A stretch of DNA of 64,000 nt from Rhodomicrobium vannielii ATCC 17100 (GCF_000166055.1 NC_014664.1:3813501-3877500); one strand, 5' to 3'; shown: positions 1 through 10,906, counted from the first letter of the stretch. Notes: generated by a model from the sequence alone, not told the origin. A program made the numbers and translations.

Positions 1-350
1 GACACGTAGCCCGATGTGAAGAGCAGCGCTGCTTCCTTGCCATGCAGGCTGGCCAATTCACGTTCAAGTTCCACGTGATAATGCGTCGTGCCGGAGATGT
101 TGCGTGTGCCACCCGAACCCGCGCCGACCGTGTCGATCGCTTCATGCATCGCGGCGAGGACAGACGGGTGCTGCCCCATGCCGAGATAGTCGTTCGAACA
201 CCAGACGGTGATCGGTTTAGTTCCTTCGGGAGTATGATGGACCGCGCACGGGAAGTCCCCACGGCGTCTTAGAATATCGGCAAAAACACGGTATCGGCCC
301 TCGACGGTCAAGGCTTCGAGAGCTTCGCCAAACTTCCCCTGATAGTCCAT
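1..350 (-). CDS. hemA: 5-aminolevulinate synthase, N-terminal part (runs off window)
   Basis: Read on the minus strand this begins [14 protein letters not shown] and continues through [27 protein letters not shown] and [13 protein letters not shown], the well conserved N-terminal signature of PLP-dependent 5-aminolevulinate synthase. The enzyme condenses glycine and succinyl-CoA to 5-aminolevulinate, the first step of tetrapyrrole synthesis by the C4 pathway used in alphaproteobacteria. Only about 116 codons are present; the catalytic lysine lies outside the window. The ATG at 350 is preceded by an AACGAGGAACG ribosome binding site. A candidate FNR/FixK box lies 150 bases upstream. Confidence 0.93.
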   Translation of the reverse strand, partial: MDYQGKFGEALEALTVEGRYRVFADILRRRGDFPCAVHHTPEGTKPITVWCSNDYLGMGQHPSVLAAMHEAIDTVGAGSGGTRNISGTTHYHVELERELASLHGKEAALLFTSGYV

Positions 351-499
351 ATAGCGTTCCTCGTTGGCGGGAATCGGTCGCACGGATGCGCCTTGAGCGG
401 AAGAGCCAACTACCTGGTTCGCTGGCAGGATTTCCGCCCTGCTGGGGCAGATAATTGCGCGAACGCAAACAGAAGTCTACCTCTTAGAAGGCTTACAAA

Positions 500-513
500 C
501 TGACGCACGTCAA
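500..513 (-). promoter_or_regulatory. candidate FNR/FixK-type box upstream of hemA
   Basis: The sequence CTGACGCACGTCAA is an imperfect dyad (on the hemA strand TTGAC-N4-GTCAG), close to the FnrL/FixK consensus TTGAY-N4-RTCAA. It lies about 150 bases before the hemA start. Oxygen control of hemA by FnrL or FixK is known in other alphaproteobacteria. One half-site has a mismatch, so this is a candidate only. Confidence 0.45.
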
Positions 514-577
514 TTTTTTATGACATTATTGGCTGTCAACGCAACCTGACAGTGGAAATGTCACAGACGGGTCAACT

Positions 578-1795
578 TTAACGGGCATTTACCGGGGGTT
601 GCGAGGCCGTGCGGGCTCTCATCATCTCTACGAAGCGCCTGAAAAGGTAGTGGCTATCTTGCGGACCGGGCGACGCCTCGGGGTGGTATTGCACGGAGAA
701 TACAGGGCGGCCGCGCAGGCGGATGCCGCAATTGCTGCCGTCGAACAAGGAGACGTGTGTCTCCTCGACATCGGACGGCAGGCTCGCGCGGTCGACCGCG
801 AAACCGTGGTTCATGGAAGTGATCTCAACCTTGCCGGTTGTGTAGTCCATGACGGGATGATTCGAGCCGTGATGGCCATGCGGCATCTTGATCGTGCGAC
901 CGCCGAGCGCGAGACCGAGAAGCTGATGGCCGAGGCAGATGCCGAAGAGTGGCACCCCCGCCCCGACTACCTCGCGGATGACCGGAAGGGCATACTCGCC
1001 CGTGGCGGCGGGATCGCCGGGGCCGTTCGACAGGAAGACGCCGTCTGGGTTGCGGTCGAGAATTTCCTGCGCCGTCGCATAGGCGGGCACCACGGTGACG
1101 CGGCAACCGGCCGAGGCAAGGCAGCGCAGGATGTTGCGCTTGATGCCGTAATCAACGGCTACGACGTGAAACTGCGGGTTTTCCTGCTGGGCGAATCCCT
1201 CGTCCCAAACCCAGCCCTGCTCGCTCCAGGGGTAGCTCTGCGTGGTGGTCACGGCGCGGGCGAGTTCCGCGCCTTCCATGGAGGGGCAGGCGCTCGCCTT
1301 CGCTTTCAGCGCATCGAAATCGAACAGGCCGTTGGGATGATGGGCGATGACGGCATTCGGCATCCCCGCCTCGCGGATCAGAATGGTGAGCGCGCGTGTA
1401 TCGACGCCGGAAATGCCGACGATGCCGCGCGCACGCAGCCAATGGTCCAATCCCTGGCGCGCGCGATAGTTCGACGGCGTGGTGATGCCGGCCTGGAGGA
1501 CGCAGCCGCGCACGCCGGATGACGCCGCGAGGTTTGTCGTCTCGATATCGTCGGGATTGGTGCCGACATTGCCGATATGCGGGAAGGTAAATGTGATGAT
1601 CTGGCCCGCATAGGACGGATCGGTGAGGATTTCCTGATAGCCGGAGATGGCAGTGTTGAAGCAGACTTCGCCTTCCGCCTGCCCCTCAGCCCCGACGCCG
1701 TATCCTTGAATGACCGTTCCGTTCGCCAGAACGATGGCGGCTGTGTAGGGGCGTTCCGCCCATGCAGCGCTGCTGGCGGGGTCGATAAGAGACAT
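578..1795 (-). CDS. carA: carbamoyl-phosphate synthase small subunit
   Basis: At 405 residues this is the usual length of CarA, the glutamine amidotransferase subunit that feeds ammonia to CarB for carbamoyl phosphate, used in arginine and pyrimidine synthesis. The N-terminal domain has the FNTAISGYQE motif (about residues 46-55) and SNGPGDP at 256-262. The class I amidotransferase triad is visible: Cys287 in GICLGHQ, His371 and Glu373 in HPEASPGP. The ATG at 1795 follows an AGGAAC ribosome binding site. carB is not adjacent. The downstream side faces hemA across about 230 bases. Confidence 0.97.
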   Translation of the reverse strand: MSLIDPASSAAWAERPYTAAIVLANGTVIQGYGVGAEGQAEGEVCFNTAISGYQEILTDPSYAGQIITFTFPHIGNVGTNPDDIETTNLAASSGVRGCVLQAGITTPSNYRARQGLDHWLRARGIVGISGVDTRALTILIREAGMPNAVIAHHPNGLFDFDALKAKASACPSMEGAELARAVTTTQSYPWSEQGWVWDEGFAQQENPQFHVVAVDYGIKRNILRCLASAGCRVTVVPAYATAQEILDRNPDGVFLSNGPGDPAATGEYALPVIREVVGAGVPLFGICLGHQLLGLALGGRTIKMPHGHHGSNHPVMDYTTGKVEITSMNHGFAVDRASLPSDVEETHVSLFDGSNCGIRLRGRPVFSVQYHPEASPGPQDSHYLFRRFVEMMRARTASQPPVNAR

Positions 1796-1885
1796 GGCGT
1801 GTTCCTGCTTGTTCCGCGCGTGGTTTAATGCGGCGCGCGCCGCCTTACAACCGCGAAATTCTCGAAGTATGCCTGACGCGCGGTC

Positions 1886-2830
1886 TTATCGCGTCGGAAC
1901 TGGGACTTCGCCGCGATAATCGTAGAATCCGCGCTGGGTTTTGCGCCCGAGCCACCCGGCTTCGACATATTTGACGAGCAGCGGGCACGGCCGATATTTG
2001 GTATCCGCCAACCCCTCGTACAACACCTGCATCACCGACAGGCATGTGTCGAGGCCGATGAAATCGGCGAGCTGAAGCGGTCCCATCGGGTGGCGCGCGC
2101 CGAGCCGCATGGCGAGATCGATGGCCTCGACGGAGCCGACGCCTTCGTAAAGCGTGTAAACCGCCTCGTTCACCATCGGCAGAAGGATGCGGTTCACGAT
2201 GAAGGCGGGAAAGTCTTCCGCGACCGTGACCGTCTTGTTGAGCGTTTCAACGAAGTGCCGCGCCGTGTGGAAGGTGGACTCGTCGGTCGCGATGCCGCGG
2301 ATCATTTCCACGAGTTCCATCACCGGCACCGGGTTCATGAAGTGAAGCCCGATGAACTGCTCCGGCCGGTCGGTCACGGCGGCGAGGCGTGTGATGGAAA
2401 TGGACGATGTATTGCTGCCGATGAGCGTGTGCGGCTTCAACTGCGGACAGAGCGCGATGAGAATCTTGCGCTTGACGTCTTCGTCTTCGGTGGCGGCCTC
2501 GATCACGAGGTCCGCGTCGTTGAAGGCGTCGACGGCGGGTGCGTAACGGATGCGGGCAAGGGCGCTGTCGCGGTCCTCTTCCGTAATTTTCCCGCGATGC
2601 ACCTGACGGCTCAAATTGCCGTTCATGGTGGCGAGCGCGGTTTCCACGCGCTCCCTGCTGATGTCGTGCAGCAGCACGTTGTAGCCGGCCAGAGCGACGA
2701 CATGGGCGATACCGTTGCCCATCTGCCCCGCGCCGATAATACCTACCGTCTTGATGGCGACAGGTTCGCGCCCTTTTGCGTGGTTCACGAACGGATTTCC
2801 ACGAAGGGCAGTCGTTGCAGTTTGGGACAT
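1886..2830 (-). CDS. hbd: 3-hydroxybutyryl-CoA dehydrogenase
   Basis: A 314-residue NAD(P)-dependent 3-hydroxyacyl-CoA dehydrogenase that interconverts acetoacetyl-CoA and 3-hydroxybutyryl-CoA. The Rossmann motif GAGQMGNG lies at residues 33-40, and the catalytic histidine is His163 in GLHFMNPVPV. The C-terminal helical domain contains MNEAV-like and LADFIGLDT signatures. The N-terminus is about 20 residues longer than in typical family members; no alternative ATG or GTG is seen nearer the Rossmann fold, so the ATG at 2830 is kept. It lies 20 bases after etfA and probably shares its transcript. Confidence 0.95.
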   Translation of the reverse strand: MSQTATTALRGNPFVNHAKGREPVAIKTVGIIGAGQMGNGIAHVVALAGYNVLLHDISRERVETALATMNGNLSRQVHRGKITEEDRDSALARIRYAPAVDAFNDADLVIEAATEDEDVKRKILIALCPQLKPHTLIGSNTSSISITRLAAVTDRPEQFIGLHFMNPVPVMELVEMIRGIATDESTFHTARHFVETLNKTVTVAEDFPAFIVNRILLPMVNEAVYTLYEGVGSVEAIDLAMRLGARHPMGPLQLADFIGLDTCLSVMQVLYEGLADTKYRPCPLLVKYVEAGWLGRKTQRGFYDYRGEVPVPTR

Positions 2831-2850
2831 CGTCAGCTCTGGTTTTGGCG

Positions 2851-3789
2851 TTATTTACGGCTATCGAGAGCCGCTTCGATTTCGGGCAGGATCTGGAAGA
2901 GATCGCCTACAAGGCCGTAATCCGCAACCTGAAAGATAGGCGCTTCTTCGTCCTTGTTAATGGCGACGATCACTTTGGAATCCTTCATGCCAGCCAAATG
3001 CTGGATGGCTCCCGAAATACCGACGGCGATATAAAGCTCCGGGGCGACGACCTTGCCGGTCTGTCCGACCTGAAAGTCACCCGGGATGAAACCTGCGTCC
3101 ACGGCCGCGCGGCTTGCGCCAACGGCGGCGCCCAGCTTGTCCGCGATCCGCTCGATAAGCTTGAAATTGTCGGCGGACCCGAGACCGCGACCGCCTGAAA
3201 CCACCACCTTCGCGGCGGTGAGATCCGGGCGCGCGGACTGCGAGATGTCCTCGCCCACGAATTTCGCGAGTTCGCTCTGCGCAGGTGCGTCGATCTTTTC
3301 GATGGCGGCGGAGCCGCCCTCTGGCGCGGCGGCGAACGCAGTCGTGCGGATCGTCAGCACCTTTTTCGGCACGGTGACTTCCACGGTCTGGATCGCGTTG
3401 CCCGCATAGATCGGGCGCTCGAACTGCGTCGGCGACAGGATCGCCGTCGCTTCCGAAATCTGCGGCACGTCGAGAAGCGCGGCGACACGCGGCGCGAAAT
3501 TCTTGCCGGTGGTGGAAGCCACGACGACGAGCGCGTCGTGATTCGCCATCAGCGGCACGATGAGCGCCGCAAGATCCTCGGCGAGATGCGCGGCGAGATG
3601 CGAAGCGTCGGCGACGAGCACCTTGTCCACGCCTTCGAGCGCTGCGGCCTTCTGCGCGACGGCATCGACGTCAGCGCCCGCAACAAGCACATGGACCGGT
3701 GCGCCGAGCGCCTTCGCGGCGGTGAGCGCCTTCGCGGTCGCGCCATTCAGCGCCTTGTTATTATGTTCAGCGACGAGAAGAACGGCCAT
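2851..3789 (-). CDS. etfA: electron transfer flavoprotein alpha subunit
   Basis: A 312-residue ETF alpha subunit. With EtfB it carries electrons from acyl-CoA dehydrogenases to ETF-ubiquinone oxidoreductase. The C-terminal FAD-binding domain is clear: [10 protein letters not shown] near residue 200, [36 protein letters not shown] and [10 protein letters not shown]. The start codon overlaps the etfB stop by one base (TAATG), indicating translational coupling. The gene order etfB-etfA-hbd is a typical alphaproteobacterial beta-oxidation or butyrate/PHB-linked operon. Confidence 0.97.
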   Translation of the reverse strand: MAVLLVAEHNNKALNGATAKALTAAKALGAPVHVLVAGADVDAVAQKAAALEGVDKVLVADASHLAAHLAEDLAALIVPLMANHDALVVVASTTGKNFAPRVAALLDVPQISEATAILSPTQFERPIYAGNAIQTVEVTVPKKVLTIRTTAFAAAPEGGSAAIEKIDAPAQSELAKFVGEDISQSARPDLTAAKVVVSGGRGLGSADNFKLIERIADKLGAAVGASRAAVDAGFIPGDFQVGQTGKVVAPELYIAVGISGAIQHLAGMKDSKVIVAINKDEEAPIFQVADYGLVGDLFQILPEIEAALDSRK

Positions 3790-4541
3790 TATTGCAACAC
3801 TCCCGCTTCGGTGCGCAGCTTGTCCACGAGTTCGGCAGCCGTCTTGAGTTTTACGCCAGCCTTGCGCGTGGGCGGCTCAGCCGTCTTGAGCACTTTTACT
3901 TTTGGCTCGATGTCGATGCCGAGCGAGGCGGCGTCGATTTCTTCGAGCGGCTTCTTCTTCGCCTTCATGATGTTGGGTAGAGACGCGTAGCGCGGCTGAT
4001 TGATGCGAAGGTCGACCGTGACGATGGCAGGAAGGCGCAGCGCCAGCGTTTGCAGACCGCCGTCAACTTCGCGGACAACTTCGACCGTTTCACCCTGCGG
4101 CGAGACCTTGAACGCAAACGTCGCCTGCGGCCGGTTCAAAAGCGCGGCGAGCATCTGCCCGGTCTGGTTGGAGTCGTCGTCGATGGCCTGCTTGCCGAGG
4201 ATCACGAGGCCCGGCTTTTCCTTTTCGACGGCGGCTTTCAGAATTTTTGCAACCGCGAGCGGCTCAATCGGAAGGTCAGTCTTGTAGAGGATTGCGCGAT
4301 CAGCGCCCATGGCGAGCGCAGTGCGAAGCGTTTCCTGCGCCTTGGCGGGGCCGATCGAGACAGCGATCACTTCGTCGGCGTGTCCAGCCTCCTTCAAACG
4401 AATCGCTTCCTCGACCGCGATTTCGTCGAAGGGATTCATGGACATCTTTACGTTGATAGTGTCGACGCCGCTCCCATCCGGCTTCACGCGGATCTTGACG
4501 TTGTAGTCAACCACCCGCTTGACGGGGACAATTATCTTCAT
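3789..4541 (-). CDS. etfB: electron transfer flavoprotein beta subunit
   Basis: A 250-residue ETF beta subunit that binds AMP and forms the dimer with EtfA. It begins [19 protein letters not shown] and carries the nucleotide-binding features [19 protein letters not shown] and [16 protein letters not shown] seen in the family. It is the first gene of the etfB-etfA-hbd operon; the next upstream gene is 179 bases away, so a promoter is expected between 4542 and 4720, although I cannot assign one with confidence. Confidence 0.97.
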   Translation of the reverse strand: MKIIVPVKRVVDYNVKIRVKPDGSGVDTINVKMSMNPFDEIAVEEAIRLKEAGHADEVIAVSIGPAKAQETLRTALAMGADRAILYKTDLPIEPLAVAKILKAAVEKEKPGLVILGKQAIDDDSNQTGQMLAALLNRPQATFAFKVSPQGETVEVVREVDGGLQTLALRLPAIVTVDLRINQPRYASLPNIMKAKKKPLEEIDAASLGIDIEPKVKVLKTAEPPTRKAGVKLKTAAELVDKLRTEAGVLQ

Positions 4542-4720
4542 AATGGAACCATGCCCTGATTTTTCTTGTCCGCCAATTATGCTGCGCCGCAGCGCGGGGT
4601 CAACATCGGTTGCATCCTACTTACGTCGTTGCGAGTAACCACGCAAAGGTATTTCGCACTTGCGAAAGAGTCAATGGACCCTCCCTTAAACATTTATTAT
4701 CTCGCCGTTAAACGGAGCCA

Positions 4721-5431
4721 TCATACGCCCGTCGCCGAATCGAACAGAGGCACGCCGCGCCGCTTCATGACGACGATAAGAAGCGCGCCTGTGAAAAACC
4801 CCCCGATATGCGCCCACCATGCCGTTCCGTGATTGGTTAGATAGAGCGCGCAGATGATCTGGTAGGCGATCCACACGCCGATGACGGCGCCGGCGGAAAA
4901 GCGCAGCGGTAGGAAAGGGATAATGGGGTTCTGGAAAAGAACCCACACCCTGATATTCGGATGCAGCATCAGGTAGGCGCCGATGACGCCCGCGATTGCG
5001 CCGCTCGCCCCGATCAGCGGGACGTCCGGCGATGTCGTCACGATGCTGTGCACCACCCCCGCCGCGACCCCGCAAACGACGTAGAACAGGAAGAAGCGCA
5101 CGTGCCCCAGCGCGTCCTCGACGTTATCGCCGAAGACGAAGAGAAAGATCATGTTGCCGAGAAGATGCAGGATGCTGCCGTGGAGAAACATGTAGGTCAC
5201 AAGCCGGAATTGGTCCGGCATGTGGTCGACGAAGGCGCGCATCGTTTCAACATCGCGCGGCTTCAGCGCAAGCGCATCGACGAAGCTTGCGGGAGATGAA
5301 AGCACGAGGTGCGTTTCAAAGATGAAATAGATGAGGCAATTTATTGTAATAAGGCCGATGGTGACATACTGAAATTTAACCCTTTTTAGCTGGTTCATAT
5401 CCCAGAGCGGCACAAACATCGACAGGCCCAA
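4721..5431 (-). CDS. rhomboid family intramembrane serine protease
   Basis: A 236-residue polytopic membrane protein with about six hydrophobic segments. The rhomboid dyad is present: Ser144 in GASG (residues 141-144) and His208 in WWAHIGGF. HGSILHLLGNM (84-94) supplies the conserved His and Asn of the oxyanion region. Such enzymes cleave substrates within the bilayer; no substrate can be deduced here. A second in-frame ATG at 5419 (MFVPLWD) is equally possible, because neither has a clear ribosome binding site. Confidence 0.92.
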   Translation of the reverse strand: MGLSMFVPLWDMNQLKRVKFQYVTIGLITINCLIYFIFETHLVLSSPASFVDALALKPRDVETMRAFVDHMPDQFRLVTYMFLHGSILHLLGNMIFLFVFGDNVEDALGHVRFFLFYVVCGVAAGVVHSIVTTSPDVPLIGASGAIAGVIGAYLMLHPNIRVWVLFQNPIIPFLPLRFSAGAVIGVWIAYQIICALYLTNHGTAWWAHIGGFFTGALLIVVMKRRGVPLFDSATGV

Positions 5432-5454
5432 TCAATATCGAAACGGAAGTACGA

Positions 5455-6012
5455 TCAGGAAGCGGCATGTGGCTTCCACAGAAAATCGTTCGCGCCTTTG
5501 CCGTTCACGAAGCGGCTCGCCACGAAAAGGTGATCCGAAAGGCGGTTCAGATAGGCAAGGATATCGTCGCTCACCGGCTCTCCCTGAACGTCCTTCAATT
5601 CAACAATGCGGCGCTCGGCGCGACGGCAGATGCTGCGGGCCAGATGAAGCGCGGCCGCGCCTTCGGTTCCGCCCGGCAGAATGAACGCGTTGAGCGGCGG
5701 CAACTCCGCCGACAGCGCGGCGATTTCCCGTTCGAGGCGGGCGACCTGCTCCGCCTTCAGCCGTTGTGGTGCTGAGGCGTCGGCGGCTTCGAGGTCTGCG
5801 CCGATGTCGAAGAGGTCGTTCTGGATGCGTTCGAGCATTTCGGTGACGGCTGTCTGATCCGCCGGCAGCTTGAGACGTGCGACTCCGATGGCCGCGTTCG
5901 TCTCATCGACGGCGCCGTAAGCTTCGATTCGAATATGCGATTTCGAGAGGCGCACGCCGTTCGCGAGAGTGGTTTTCCCGCCGTCGCCTGCTTTCGTGGA
6001 GATGCTCGTCAT
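5455..6012 (-). CDS. PduO-type cob(I)alamin adenosyltransferase
   Basis: 185 residues counted from the ATG at 6012. It starts MTSISTKAGDGGKTTLANG, the ATP-binding TKxGDxGxT motif of PduO/MMAB adenosyltransferases, followed by AYGAVDETNA, LFDIGADLE, ILPGGTEGAA and the RxxCRRAERR arginine-rich helix. The enzyme transfers an adenosyl group from ATP to cob(I)alamin to make coenzyme B12. Because the upstream PagL-like gene has lost its frame, this gene is open in frame with the front of that gene, giving a spurious 395-residue reading frame; the family start at 6012 is preferred. The group with etfBA-hbd is typical of Hyphomicrobiales. Confidence 0.92.
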   Translation of the reverse strand: MTSISTKAGDGGKTTLANGVRLSKSHIRIEAYGAVDETNAAIGVARLKLPADQTAVTEMLERIQNDLFDIGADLEAADASAPQRLKAEQVARLEREIAALSAELPPLNAFILPGGTEGAAALHLARSICRRAERRIVELKDVQGEPVSDDILAYLNRLSDHLFVASRFVNGKGANDFLWKPHAAS

Positions 6013-6056
6013 GCCATCACCTCTGCCGCTGGAGCAAGGCTTCAGGGATAGCACAC

Positions 6057-6642
6057 TTAGAACTTGTAGCCTAGACGGACACCCGCATTTGTAAGGCCGC
6101 GATTGGTGTCGCAAAGGCCCGCGTTCGACATGTGATCGATGGTGGCCATGATCTTCCAGTCGGCCGACAGCGGCAATGCCGAGCGACGCCGATTCACGGA
6201 AGTTTACATCGCAGCCGTAAGAAGCTTCAGTTTTCGAGCTGAGCGGGCCGTCATGCGCCGCGCCGCCAAAGGACGTTTCGAAAAACACGCGATCCGTCAG
6301 CTTCACGTCCCAGGTCGCGCCCCAATAAAACTGATTGGTTTTATCGAAAGCAACTGTGCCGCCAATGTGAAGGCGGGGCGTCATAAAGACATTCAGGATG
6401 CTGTTCTCGTAGGCTCCCGGGATGCGGCCGCTCAGAACCTCAAGATTGATGGCGGGGCCGCCCTCGCCGGGCGCGTCGTCGATGGCTTGCTTGAAGGCGC
6501 CGACGCGTACTTCATCAATGGCCCAGAACGGATGGTTGGCTTCCGTGAATGCCTCAAGGGCGGCAGCCGGTGCCGACAAACCCGCGCACATCGCAGCCGA
6601 AGCCACGAGCATGCGACCGATGCTGAATATGTGCCCGCCCAT
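6057..6642 (-). pseudogene. PagL-like lipid A 3-O-deacylase (acyloxyacyl hydrolase), frameshifted
   Basis: The start at 6642 gives a signal peptide (cleavage near residue 29) and then IDEVRVGAFKQ, PRLHIGGTVAF, TDRVFFETSFGG and FRESASLG, matching outer-membrane acyloxyacyl hydrolases that trim lipid A. Near 6175 the frame is lost. In the next frame the protein resumes as LPLSADWKIMATIDHMSNAG and ends GVRLGYKF with a stop at 6057-6059. The catalytic His-x-Ser (HMS) therefore sits beyond the frameshift. The net change is one extra base or two missing bases. Either the gene is inactivated or there is a sequencing error. A GGGGAA ribosome binding site precedes the start. Confidence 0.8.
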
Positions 6643-6846
6643 TTTTTTTCCCCGTGGTCCTTGTTCTTTTTTTGATCCTGTAGAACCCTCCTGTCAAACC
6701 GGGCGCGAGCCTCAAAATCCGGTTTGCCGATTGCTGTGAGAAATTTGACACGAGAACACGCAAGACACGCGGAAAAGCTTTGACAGAGCGTTACGTCCTG
6801 CAACTGAGAGGTATAGAGACATCGCGCGAACACCTTTCGCGTGCGC

Positions 6847-7734
6847 TTATCTGTCGAGACGGCTGTTGGTGAAAACGCCTTCAGCTGCATGTCCAATAGG
6901 CTCCCGCCGCCTGCGCCACCACGACTTGTTCAGTGCGCACTCGATGTTCTGGTGGCCGTTCAGGAGACGCGAATCTGGGTGTCTCTCGACACGGGCACAG
7001 ATGACATCAAGAAAAAAGCGGCGGTCGACGAGAGGCATCTGATTGGACCAATTTCGATAGCGCGAATCAGTGAGAAAATGGCCGCTCGGTAGTCTTGTCA
7101 CTGCCTTAGGCTGCACTTTTTCAGGCTCCTCCTCCAGATAGATCGCGCCGGAGCGAAACTTGTCGGGAAGTCCGAATTCGGCAAGCATCATAAGCTGCCT
7201 CAGAGCGGAAGGATGGTGAGGGGCAACTTCAGCAACGAAAGGATCTACAGCGCCAAAATAGGAGAGATATTTTTTGTAGGGACACCCTTCGCCCAGATGC
7301 CTGCGCGAACGCAGTGAGAAGATCTTGATATCGTTCGCGATCATGTCCGCCGTGCAGCTTTCGATGCAGCCGCGAACATCCGCGCCGGGGAGCGGGGTGA
7401 TGTCGTTTTCGAGGATTAGCACATAGGGCTTCGTGGCACGCTCGGCGATTGCGCGGAAGCCGCCGTAGATGCCGCCATTCTCCGCCGATCCCGCAAAGTC
7501 GACGCCCGCTTCAGCAGCGATCGCGCGATCAGTTTCGGACAGTTCATTGAACCAGACGAAAAACTCGCCGACGGAATCGATGAGTCCGCTTTCGCGATGG
7601 CGGGCCAGCGTGTTCCGAATAGTCTGCGGCGCGCGAAAGCTCAGCACACCAACCGAAACGAGCGATGCCAGAGACGCGCGCGCCTCGTCTAGGGCGGCGC
7701 CTTCAGGCGCGCGCAATTCGTCGATGAGATTCAT
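6847..7734 (-). CDS. glycosyltransferase-like hypothetical protein
   Basis: 295 residues with no signal peptide or membrane segment. The middle shows an N-terminal GT-A-like layout: VGVLSFRAPQTIRNTL, GGIYGGFRAIAERA and YVLILENDITPLP near residues 128-140, where ENDI resembles the acidic metal-binding DxD-type motif of family 2 glycosyltransferases. The C-terminal third is rich in charged and aromatic residues. It ends just downstream of egtD, but 34 bases and no obvious functional link separate them. I do not recognise a precise family; the assignment as a sugar transferase is an inference from the motif. Confidence 0.55.
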   Translation of the reverse strand: MNLIDELRAPEGAALDEARASLASLVSVGVLSFRAPQTIRNTLARHRESGLIDSVGEFFVWFNELSETDRAIAAEAGVDFAGSAENGGIYGGFRAIAERATKPYVLILENDITPLPGADVRGCIESCTADMIANDIKIFSLRSRRHLGEGCPYKKYLSYFGAVDPFVAEVAPHHPSALRQLMMLAEFGLPDKFRSGAIYLEEEPEKVQPKAVTRLPSGHFLTDSRYRNWSNQMPLVDRRFFLDVICARVERHPDSRLLNGHQNIECALNKSWWRRRREPIGHAAEGVFTNSRLDR

Positions 7735-7768
7735 TGAACCAGCCGGTCAAGTTTAAGCCCGGCTAGGT

Positions 7769-8724
7769 TTACGCGAGAAGCTGCACCGAAAAAAGGCGGT
7801 TTTCGTCGACGAAAACCTGCGAGACTTCCCATCCGCCGTCACGCGCCAGCCGTTCAAACACCTCGGGTGTGTATTTGTGCGAATTTTCCGTGTGGATCGT
7901 TTCGCCGGCGGCAAAGCAGAAGGTTCGCCCCGCAACGCCCGCGCTCTGTGCGGCCAGCGAGCGCAGATGCATTTCGATCCGCTGATACCGCTCATTGTAA
8001 ATTGCCGCATGCTCGAAGGCGTCGAGGTCGAACGTGCCTTGGAGATCGCGATTGATGCGCGCCAGCAGATTGAGGTTGAAAGCGGCCGTCACGCCATCCG
8101 CGTCATTATAGGCGGGCAGCAGGATGTCGAGCGGCTTTTGCAGATCCACGCCGAGGAGAAAAACTGCGCCGGGGCCGAGCAGACGCCGCGCGGACAGCAG
8201 GAACTCGACCGCCGCGAGTTGCGAGAAGTTTCCGATTGTCGAGCCGGGAAAGAAGCCGACGAGCCGCGAGTCGCCGAGCGGGAGCCGCATGCGCTCCAGA
8301 TCGTGGAAGCCGCCGAGAACCGGATAGACATCCACATCGGGAAAGCTTTGCGCGATGCGGCGCGCGGCGGGATAGAGCGCGGCAGCCGAAATGTCGATGG
8401 GGACATAGGCTGCGGGCCGGTCCAGCGCAGCGAGCAGCAACTCCGTCTTGCGGCTGGACCCCGAACCGAACTCCACAACGACCGCGCGGCTGGGCAACGC
8501 CGCACCGATCTCGCTTGCTTGCGACTTCAACAGCCCGATTTCCGTCCGCGTCGGATAGTATTCCGGCAGTTCCGTGATGTGCTCGAACAGGTCGGAGCCG
8601 CGCGCGTCGTAAAGGAAGCGGCTCGGCAGCGATTTTTTTGGAAGCGACAGCCCATGAAGCACGGCGTCGAGAAAATCGCCGTCGGGCGCTGCGTGGTGCT
8701 CATTCGCGAGAAAAGGTTCCAGCA

Positions 8725-8728
<4 letters not shown>
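7769..8728 (-). CDS. egtD: L-histidine N-alpha-methyltransferase (ergothioneine synthesis)
   Basis: 319 residues from the ATG at 8728. EgtD trimethylates histidine to hercynine, the first step of ergothioneine synthesis. It carries the SAM-binding EFGSGSSRKTELLL, YVPIDISAAAL, GFFPGSTIGNF and the family C-terminal HTENSHKYTPEVF motif. The start overlaps the egtB stop (ATGATG), so translation is probably coupled. The frame stays open upstream into egtB, which would give a false longer protein; homology begins only at MMLEPFLANEH. EgtC and EgtA are not seen nearby. Confidence 0.95.
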
Positions 8729-9999
<1,271 letters not shown>

Positions 10000-10087
10000 G
10001 ACTGTGCGCCTTCCTTGGTTTCCTTGGAGGGTCGTTCTCCGTCGACCGGAGACCTGAGCAACAATTCATCTCCGAAGTGGGTCCATC

Positions 10088-10567
10088 GTGGCATCAGATC
10101 GCGGCGCGGCCGCCACTCCGATCCTCGTTTCGCCATCCCTCTCGCGACCAGCGCCGAGGCCGTTGCGCGGGGCGATGCGGCTGCTGGAAGCGCTTGGCCA
10201 TGGCGCGCTCACCGAGTTCCCGTTGAGGAGCGGGCGGCGCGCCGACATCCTTTCCATCGGAATGAAAGGCGAGATCTGGATCGTCGAGGTGAAGTCCGGC
10301 GTCCCCGATTTTCGCGCCGATCACAAATGGCAGGACTATCTCGAATGGTGCGACCGGTTCTTTTTCGCGGTCGGCCCAGACTTTCCTCAGGACATTCTGC
10401 CGCCTGAAGCGGGCCTCCTCGTGTCGGACGAGTATGACGCCGTGATGCTGCGCGAGCCGGGGGTGTCGCCGCTTGCCACGAGCCGCCGCAAATCTCTCAC
10501 GCTTCGTTTTGCGCTGCTGGCGGCCCGCCGACTGTCCGGCCGTGACGATCCGATTTTTCCCGTGTGA
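10088..10567 (+). CDS. mmcB: MmcB family DNA repair protein
   Basis: 159 residues from a GTG start. The core matches the alphaproteobacterial MmcB family, PD-(D/E)XK-fold proteins of the SOS-linked DNA repair network first described in Caulobacter. The nuclease-like motif is visible as GRRADIL (Asp53) followed by EVKSG (Glu67, Lys69) and DFRADHKWQDY. The start is uncertain: the first 29 residues are low complexity and the ATG at 10175 (MRLLEALGHG) also fits. The gene is divergent from egtB and stands alone. Confidence 0.85.
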   Translation: MASDRGAAATPILVSPSLSRPAPRPLRGAMRLLEALGHGALTEFPLRSGRRADILSIGMKGEIWIVEVKSGVPDFRADHKWQDYLEWCDRFFFAVGPDFPQDILPPEAGLLVSDEYDAVMLREPGVSPLATSRRKSLTLRFALLAARRLSGRDDPIFPV

Positions 10568-10906
10568 CCCCAACGCCGAGGTTGCGCCAAAAGGGAACGG
10601 CGCGGATGGACCGCGCCGTCTGCAACACTAATTGCCGGTTCCCCCGGGGGCCTGACCCGCGGGAGCCTCGCGGAGTTTCCCGCTTCGCGCGCTCTTTGTT
10701 GGACCGATGGACCGGGCACCACGGTGGGGTCATTTTGGCAACCGCCGCGCGAAATGTGGCTAATCCGCAACTGCTTCTACGTAGGCTCATAAAAATTTGC
10801 TTATTTTGGAACAAATGCGTTGAGACGCTGTTTACCGCGAGATCGAAGGCCAAAAGGTAGTTCGACTGATTATCATCAATCAAAACGAGTTGGAGTTGGG
10901 GGAATT
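10568..10906. other. intergenic region without supported gene
   Basis: About 340 bases. The left part is very GC-rich with short self-complementary runs such as cccccgggggc; the right part is AT-rich and probably carries the promoter of the small gene that starts at 10907. No gene or RNA is supported. Confidence 0.5.

Noticed and set aside
5455-6642. A 395-residue fusion of outer-membrane protein and adenosyltransferase
   Set aside because: The fusion arises from a frameshift in the PagL-like gene; the adenosyltransferase has its own start at 6012.
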